From: Psoroptes ovis
Taxonomy: Eukaryota > Arthropoda > Arachnida > Sarcoptiformes > Psoroptidae
Length of the DNA: 64,000 nucleotides
Reading direction: 5' to 3'
Assembly (NCBI GenBank): GCA_002943765.1
Contig: PQWQ01000010.1
Location: forward strand, 250,501 to 314,500
The notes under the pieces were generated by a model. The model saw only the letters and a list, made by a program, of their open reading frames with translations. It searched no databases and was not told the DNA's origin. A program made the position numbers and the translations under genes. Below are positions 59,716-64,000 of this stretch, piece by piece; the stretch's first letter is position 1; every line of letters begins with the position of its first letter.

Positions 59716-62083
59716 TTAATTATCTTTGATTGTGTTATTTGATTTTTGAATCAATGAATCCTGTTCATTGATGTGTGCTGATGATTCTGTAGTTTTATTA
59801 TTATTTACAACTGAATCCATACTACGTTCATTGATTAATTCATTGAAATTCGGTATGGAACCTATTGTTGATGAAAATGGTTTTGAGATCTGATTATTTG
59901 CATAATATGGCAAAATAATTTTATCAATCCATTGACGGACGTGTGCAACGTTTGTATAAACACCAGGTACGCCATTTTGGCCACAACCAAGACCCCAGCT
60001 AACCAATCCGATTATATTCCAAATACCATTCGGTGTTTCACAAACTAAACCGCTGCCACCGTCACCTTCACATGCATCTTTGCCTGGTTCACCACCAGCA
60101 CAAATCATCGAACGATCCAAACGAAAATGATGACCAAGTTTTGTACGTTTAAGCTGAGATTCACATTTTCTTCGTTCGATTACAGGTAAATCAACTTTCA
60201 TCAATACACTTTGATATTCTCCTTGATTACCGAATGCATTTTTGCCCCAACCAGCAACATAACAACGTTGTCCAATATAGGGTTCATATGATTGTGGCAT
60301 ACAGATTGGTGATATGTGTGGATGTTGACTAAGATCTAATTCAATATCCAGCTTTAATAATGCAACATCATTCGCTAAGGTTCGTGGAACAAAATCGGGA
60401 TGTACAAATATTTGTTCAACATTTTTCTCGACATATGCATAGAATTCATCTTCACGATGTACATCCCATTCACCTAGCCGTATTTTCAAATCATTTGCTT
60501 GAAATCTATGAAATGAAAGAATATGATAAATTAATTAATAAATCAAAATGATGATGATCGAATAATTACTTTTTAATACAATGTGCAGCGGTCATAACGA
60601 AACCAGAGCTGATCAGTGCTCCTCCACAAACATATAAATTATCTGATGGACCAATACGTTTCAATATTGCTACTTGCCATGGAAATTCGGCAAATTCCGT
60701 GGATGATTGATGATAATTCAAATTTTGAACACGACCATTAATACCGATTGATTGTCGTTGACCACAGTTATTATATGCTAATTTCATTAAACGACTTGAT
60801 GGCTGCCTTTGATGATGATGATGATGATGTGTATGATGATTAGTGTTTAACAAGTGATCATTACGTATCGGTATCGGTAATGCCGTTGAATGATCATCGA
60901 ATGAATGTAATGATGGATTTGGATTATACAAAGTATTGATAACTTTTGGTGGTCGATGATTTGTAGCCATCGGTCTTGGATTATAAGGTGGACGAATGGT
61001 ATTTTTCATTGGCATTGATTGATGATGATTACTATAAATATGATCGAATGATGGTGATAATTGTTGCGCTGGCAACAGTGATGATGGCATTGGCGGCGGC
61101 GGTGGTGGTGGTCTATACATCGGTGGCATTTGTTGTGGTAAATAATCGATATTTAATTGTTGTTCATTTAAATTATATGGGCGCTGACAACATGTACGTA
61201 ATAGGCCACATTTATCTGTCATTTGACGATTTAGAATGTTATTATTGCCAAGCATACGTCCAAGTATTTCTCCAGCGAAACTATTTGTCTTTGGTCGTGA
61301 AAGCAATGTTAGAATTGAATTAAATTTATTCAAAAAAATTTTATTTACATTATTATTATCATTTTTGCTGTTTACACTGTCCAAACTTCTTTCATTGATT
61401 GCTGCATAAATATCGATATCATCCATTGCTGGCTGTTGTAGCTGTTGATTATAATTCAATCTTTGTTGATTTAAATTATTGTAAGGATCATTGACAGTAC
61501 CAGATAGTATACCATTACGACACATATAAAATGGTACACAAATACAATCACCATTTTGATTTATTTTTTTCGATGATTGTCGATTATTATTATTATTATT
61601 GAATGAACCAATATTTCCAATCAAACCTTGTAATGCCGACCCGATGAATCGTTGATCTTCAGGGCTAGTTTGATGTTGTTGCAATGATATCGATGAGTAT
61701 TGATCATCATATAAATTAATGTTATCATTTTGCTGCGATAAACGCTTATTTTCATTTTGATTGAGATTATTATTTCTTTCATCAGTATTTTCATTATTAT
61801 TGTTGTTATTGAGATTAGTGGATGATAAACCAACAATCGGTATAAAGCCTTTGATTGAGATCTTTTCATCATTAATAATGCGTCCTTGAGATTTGAGTTG
61901 ACTGTCATCGGCATCGATAATAAATGAGGATCGCCCATTAGCATCATCATAAATTGGAGTGGTTGTCGGTGGCGCTATTGTTGTTGTATTTGCTGTCTCA
62001 TCGGTTGAATCATCATATGCATGAACACATATTAAAATGATGGCAAATATAGTGAAAATTGAATATTTTACCATCTTAATCAT
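59716..62083 (-). CDS. CLIP-domain serine protease homologue (catalytically inactive)
   Basis: Two exons, 62083-60570 and 60505-59716, 767 residues. A signal peptide (MVKYSIFTIFAIILICVHA) is followed by Asn/Gln-rich sequence. A CLIP-like set of six cysteines comes next: C180, C182 and C188 (CICVPFYMC), then C292, C298 and C299 (CGLLRTCC). A Pro- and His-rich linker leads to the S1 domain (FAEFPWQVAIL, CGGALIS). His501 (TAAHC) and Asp551 (NDVALL) are present. The serine position reads CEGDGGSGLVC instead of GDSGGP, so catalytic Ser195 is Gly (about residue 654). Such CLIPA-type homologues act as cofactors in arthropod melanisation and clotting cascades; that role is inferred from the family. 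The donor GTAATT is non-consensus, but the join restores AAHCIKKFQANDLKIRLGEW. It is convergent with the lipase. Confidence 0.93.
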
Positions 62084-62145
62084 TGTAATGCTTGTTTGAA
62101 TGTTGTTACTGATTGAATGCTTTGATCATTTCAAAAATTTTCAAA

Positions 62146-62157
62146 CTTATTTATATA
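62146..62157 (-). promoter_or_regulatory. TATA box of the protease homologue gene
   Basis: On the minus strand the sequence reads TATATAAATAAG, ending about 63 bp before the ATG at 62083. This predicts a short leader of roughly 40 nt. Confidence 0.55.
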
Positions 62158-63190
62158 TGATTGGGACCGAAGAAACGAAAAGTAAAATTCAGATGAAATT
62201 TCTTCGGTATTTTTTACATTTTTACTATCTTCCACACTTTTACTCTCATCCGATTAATTTTAATGATTGGAAATTTTAGAAATTTATTTGAAAAGAAATG
62301 ATTGCTTTCAGTGTTTTTGACGTATTAATACGTTTTTAAAAAATCTGTTATAATTCATTATTAACGTAGTAGTACGTTTTCACTCAATGTATAAAGGAAA
62401 TCGCCGGCGCTCAAGAAAAGATGCCAAAATTTTTTAAGCGGCATTTCACACTAAAATCCAAATATTTTTGATTGGGAATTACGCTTATACTTATTATTAT
62501 ATAATCAAAACAAAAAGAGAAAGAAGTAATATCACTAAAATAGGTCACGAAAAAAAACTTATATTCTTCGATCAGGTTGTTTTAAGAAAAATGAATTTTT
62601 CAATGTAAAAGAAAATGAAAAGAGAAAATGAAATAAAAAAGTGAAAAATTGAAATCACCTTTGACTTGGTCAGGATTTTCCCATCATTTGGAAAAATTGG
62701 GAAAATCCAAATTTATTTAATTTACATTCGTCGTCGTTTTCTTCATTTTCAAATATCTTCTGGCCAAAAAAACAAACGAAGACAAACGACATAAGACAAT
62801 CGAACAATATGACGCCTAGAATTGAACCAGTGGAACACCACGAATGACAATCGATCGATGAAACCAGTTTCGACCAAAAACCAAATTGAATCAATTTCAA
62901 TCAATTTAAATTGATGATTGATATATTTATAGCCATCTCTAATTTGGTATTCATTGTTTTAATATTTAAGTAATTTAATCGATTGAAACGATTGAATTAT
63001 TTCGAATGACAATAAACAAAGCGAAAAATTTCCATAAATAAAAGAATTGTTTTTTTTTTAATTTCGTTCAAATTATTATTTTAAATGTCATTTTCCATTG
63101 AATAAATGTTTTATGCATTATTTATATTTATTTATTTATATGTTTATTTCAATTAATTTAATTTAATTTTTTTCGTTTTTTTTTCGTTTA
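62158..63190. other. Intergenic region between protease homologue and alpha-mannosidase
   Basis: About 1 kb with GACGTA repeat copy C at 62319-62416 and the mannosidase 3' flank, including AATAAA signals on the minus strand near 63187-63192 and 63128-63133. A short minus-strand ORF at 62670-62900 has no recognisable domain. Confidence 0.65.
62319..62416. repeat. Paired-palindrome GACGTA repeat, copy C
   Basis: GACGTATTAATACGTTTTTA at 62319, ACGTAGTAGTACGTTTTCAC at 62364, then TCGCCGGCGCTCAAG at 62401. This is the same order and similar spacing as copy B. Confidence 0.62.
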
Positions 63191-64000
63191 TTAATAAATA
63201 CGTGGCCTAATTCTTATCAGAAATGTTCGTATTTGCATTGGTTTAAATAATATTGTAAAACTACCAGTATTATCTCTTCGAATTGTTTGTGAATCTATTG
63301 AAATTAAGGAATAGAATGTTAAATCATCATCATTGGAATGATTATTAATCTTTAAAATAACTAACCTCGAGTAAAACTTGAACTTAAAACCATTGTATAG
63401 TTTTCATATGGATCCAATTCGGCAGCCCATTTCATTTTGCTACGTTCAGATTGTTCGATTGTTTCAGTACCTAATAGATTCATTTCTATGATATCGACAA
63501 TGATAAAATTTTGAAACAAATCTGACAGCCTGACCATTGTTTCTTGTGAATATTTTAAATCTTCATTAATTTCATAGAAATGTTCTAAACGTATCAATAT
63601 GCTTTGATCATCCCATTGTTCTAATGATAACAGGTGAATGTTTACCGGTAATTTTTCACGAATGCCATTGGTGTTTAATCCTCTGATTAATGTCAGTCCA
63701 TAACGTGACGGTACATTTCGGAATAAATATATCGGTATCCATGATGTTGTTTTACTCAATTTACGCATAAAACGTACACTTTCTTGTATTTTATCGATAA
63801 TTAAACGATGTTTACCGCGAACGATTAAACCTTCTGAATTGTAACCAGGTTCATTTAATGCTTCTTCCATACCATAACCATCATCATATAATAATCGACG
63901 ATGTAACATCATTTCTAATACACCATCAATCATACTGGTTGCACCTTCAGCACGATCTGGTAATATTGTCATTTGTAAATTTTTACCCAAATCACGAATA
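63191..64000 (-). CDS. Lysosomal alpha-mannosidase, C-terminal part (5' end beyond window)
   Basis: Two exons: beyond 64000 to 63366, and 63294-63191, joined in phase 1. The visible protein begins LGKNLQMTILPDRAEGATSM and includes the family signature LHRRLLYDDGYGMEEALNE, then GLIVRGKHRLI, VNIHLLSLEQWDD and ILIRLEHFYEINED. The last exon encodes the end of the chain, with FKPMQIRTFLIRIRPRIY and a TAA. In glycoside hydrolase family 38 this is the C-terminal beta-rich region; the zinc-binding catalytic domain lies outside the window. The enzyme trims mannose from N-glycans in lysosomes. An AATAAA overlaps the stop codon, so the 3' UTR is probably very short. Confidence 0.93.

Noticed and set aside
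59716..60505. Initial reading of GDGGSG as an intact catalytic serine motif
   Set aside because: Aligned to CxGDSGGPLVC, the serine sits two positions too late and Gly occupies position 195, so the enzyme should be inactive.
60976..61323. Plus-strand 115-codon ORF opposite the protease homologue
   Set aside because: Antisense to low-complexity coding sequence; it has Val/Ala runs that mirror His/Pro codons.
1..64000. tRNA, rRNA or CRISPR-like features
   Set aside because: No cloverleaf with a B-box-like GGTTCRANNCC, no rRNA-like segment and no spacer-repeat array was recognised. The 44-bp array has no unique spacers.

Overview
The window is animal nuclear DNA. It has spliced genes with GT-AG introns, very AT-rich noncoding sequence, and long runs of asparagine, glutamine, serine and histidine codons. 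Gene content (neurabin, a giant cadherin, mitochondrial transhydrogenase, a PLA1-type lipase, a CLIP-domain protease homologue, lysosomal alpha-mannosidase) points to an arthropod. Base composition and compactness suggest an astigmatid mite of the house-dust or scab mite kind; the species is an inference and was not checked.

Layout, left to right. 1-4169 (minus) is the 5' part of a neurabin/spinophilin gene that runs off the left edge. 4170-10102 is noncoding with four short hairpin elements. 10103-11493 (minus) is a three-exon acidic protein resembling the C-terminal part of Kintoun/DNAAF2. It is divergent from 12597-16045 (plus), a complete four-exon nicotinamide nucleotide transhydrogenase (NNT) of 1084 residues. 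About 1.03 kb of a ~44-bp tandem repeat separates NNT from the convergent 3' end of a very large cadherin gene, 17606-54150 (minus). I resolved that gene into 28 coding exons whose phases all agree (11,055 nt, 3684 residues). It encodes about 29 cadherin repeats, a membrane-adjacent domain, one transmembrane helix and a ~155-residue tail. 58614-59696 (plus) is a single-exon lipase of the phospholipase A1 type. Its stop lies 19 bp from the stop of a convergent CLIP-domain serine protease homologue at 59716-62083 (minus), whose catalytic serine is replaced by glycine. 63191-64000 (minus) is the 3' end of a lysosomal alpha-mannosidase gene that continues past the right edge.

The genes do not form a pathway. 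They are a housekeeping redox enzyme, cell-adhesion and cytoskeletal scaffolds, secreted proteins and a lysosomal enzyme. The most unusual content is in the noncoding DNA. There is a family of about 20 hairpin elements of 80-95 bp with Tc1/mariner-like ends, placed only in introns and intergenic DNA. There is a second dispersed repeat made of paired GACGTA...TACGT palindromes, and there is the satellite-like array between two convergent genes. In the proteins, the oddities are an internal signal sequence in the cadherin, a split CLIP domain, and a Kintoun-like protein without a PIH1 domain. All exon boundaries come from reading splice signals and frame by eye; no alignment, database search or transcript data was used.
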